Source: Rickettsiales bacterium | Lineage (GTDB): Bacteria; Pseudomonadota; Alphaproteobacteria; Rickettsiales; UBA1997 | NCBI GenBank assembly: GCA_031255235.1 | Contig: JAIRSX010000069.1 | Coordinates: 1 to 6,371, forward strand | Reading direction: 5' to 3' | DNA: 6,371 bases | Part shown: in pieces, positions 6,337-6,371 of the stretch | Layout of the letters: the number at the start of each line of letters is the position of its first letter | Numbering within the stretch: the stretch's first letter is position 1 | The notes under the pieces: model-generated | The model's input: only the letters and a program-made list of their open reading frames with translations | What the model was told of the DNA's origin: nothing | Database searches by the model: none | Translations under genes and position numbers: made by a program

Positions 6337-6371
6337 ATGAATAAACTACTTCTAAATATATGTTGTTCTAT
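6337..6371 (+). CDS. Partial gene, possibly epoxyqueuosine reductase QueH (DUF208)
   Basis: Only the first 11 codons are in the window: MNKLLLNICCS, running off the right edge. QueH proteins typically begin with a short strand K-LLLH-x-CCAPC, in which the paired cysteines bind the metal centre. The leader here matches this pattern, except for Asn where His is usual and Ser after CC. QueH reduces epoxyqueuosine to queuosine, the last step of a tRNA anticodon modification. The AGGAGG site confirms translation start. The gene is divergent from the P-type ATPase gene, sharing the intergenic region with the (AG)18 tract. The identification rests on very few residues and is tentative; that a gene starts here is likely. 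Confidence 0.5.
   Translation, partial: MNKLLLNICCS

Overview
The window reads as a low-GC bacterial chromosome using the standard genetic code (conserved Trp positions are TGG). Two intact conserved genes sit beside transposase wreckage and a broken paralogue. That mix of decay and A+T richness suggests a host-associated or genome-eroding bacterium. An Elusimicrobia/Endomicrobium-like symbiont would fit, but nothing here fixes the taxon.

Layout. Bases 1-146 hold no supportable gene, only an A+T-rich hairpin. About 147-640 is a frameshifted relic of an IS630-family transposase (+). At 643-674 is a strong intrinsic terminator for the next gene, which lies on the minus strand (710-1630). That gene encodes a 306-residue helical protein with a duplicated Pro/Gln/basic tail, in visibly higher-GC DNA than its surroundings. 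Its fold pattern is reminiscent of the ESCRT-III/PspA superfamily, with an MIM1-like C-terminus. Its promoter has near-perfect -35 and -10 boxes separated by only 14 bp, all T on the plus strand (part of a 15-T run), so it may be phase variable. From 1684 to 2278 there is an inverted repeat, a broken 3' fragment of a DUF4143 ATPase gene (1898-2029) and a 34-codon ORF with a good ribosome site. The intact DUF4143 AAA-type ATPase gene follows (2279-3502, +). It converges with an 848-residue P-type cation ATPase (3539-6085, -).

The right edge is a divergent intergenic region. It contains a consensus promoter for the P-type ATPase, a 16-bp palindrome and an (AG)18 microsatellite. It ends in a well-initiated partial gene whose first residues resemble the epoxyqueuosine reductase QueH.

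The genes do not form one obvious pathway. The most interesting thread is regulatory. The two minus-strand promoters share a 16-17 bp block (GTC-A6/7-GAAGTGA as read on the plus strand), each has an inverted repeat about 22-25 bp upstream of its -35, and each region carries a slippage-prone simple repeat.
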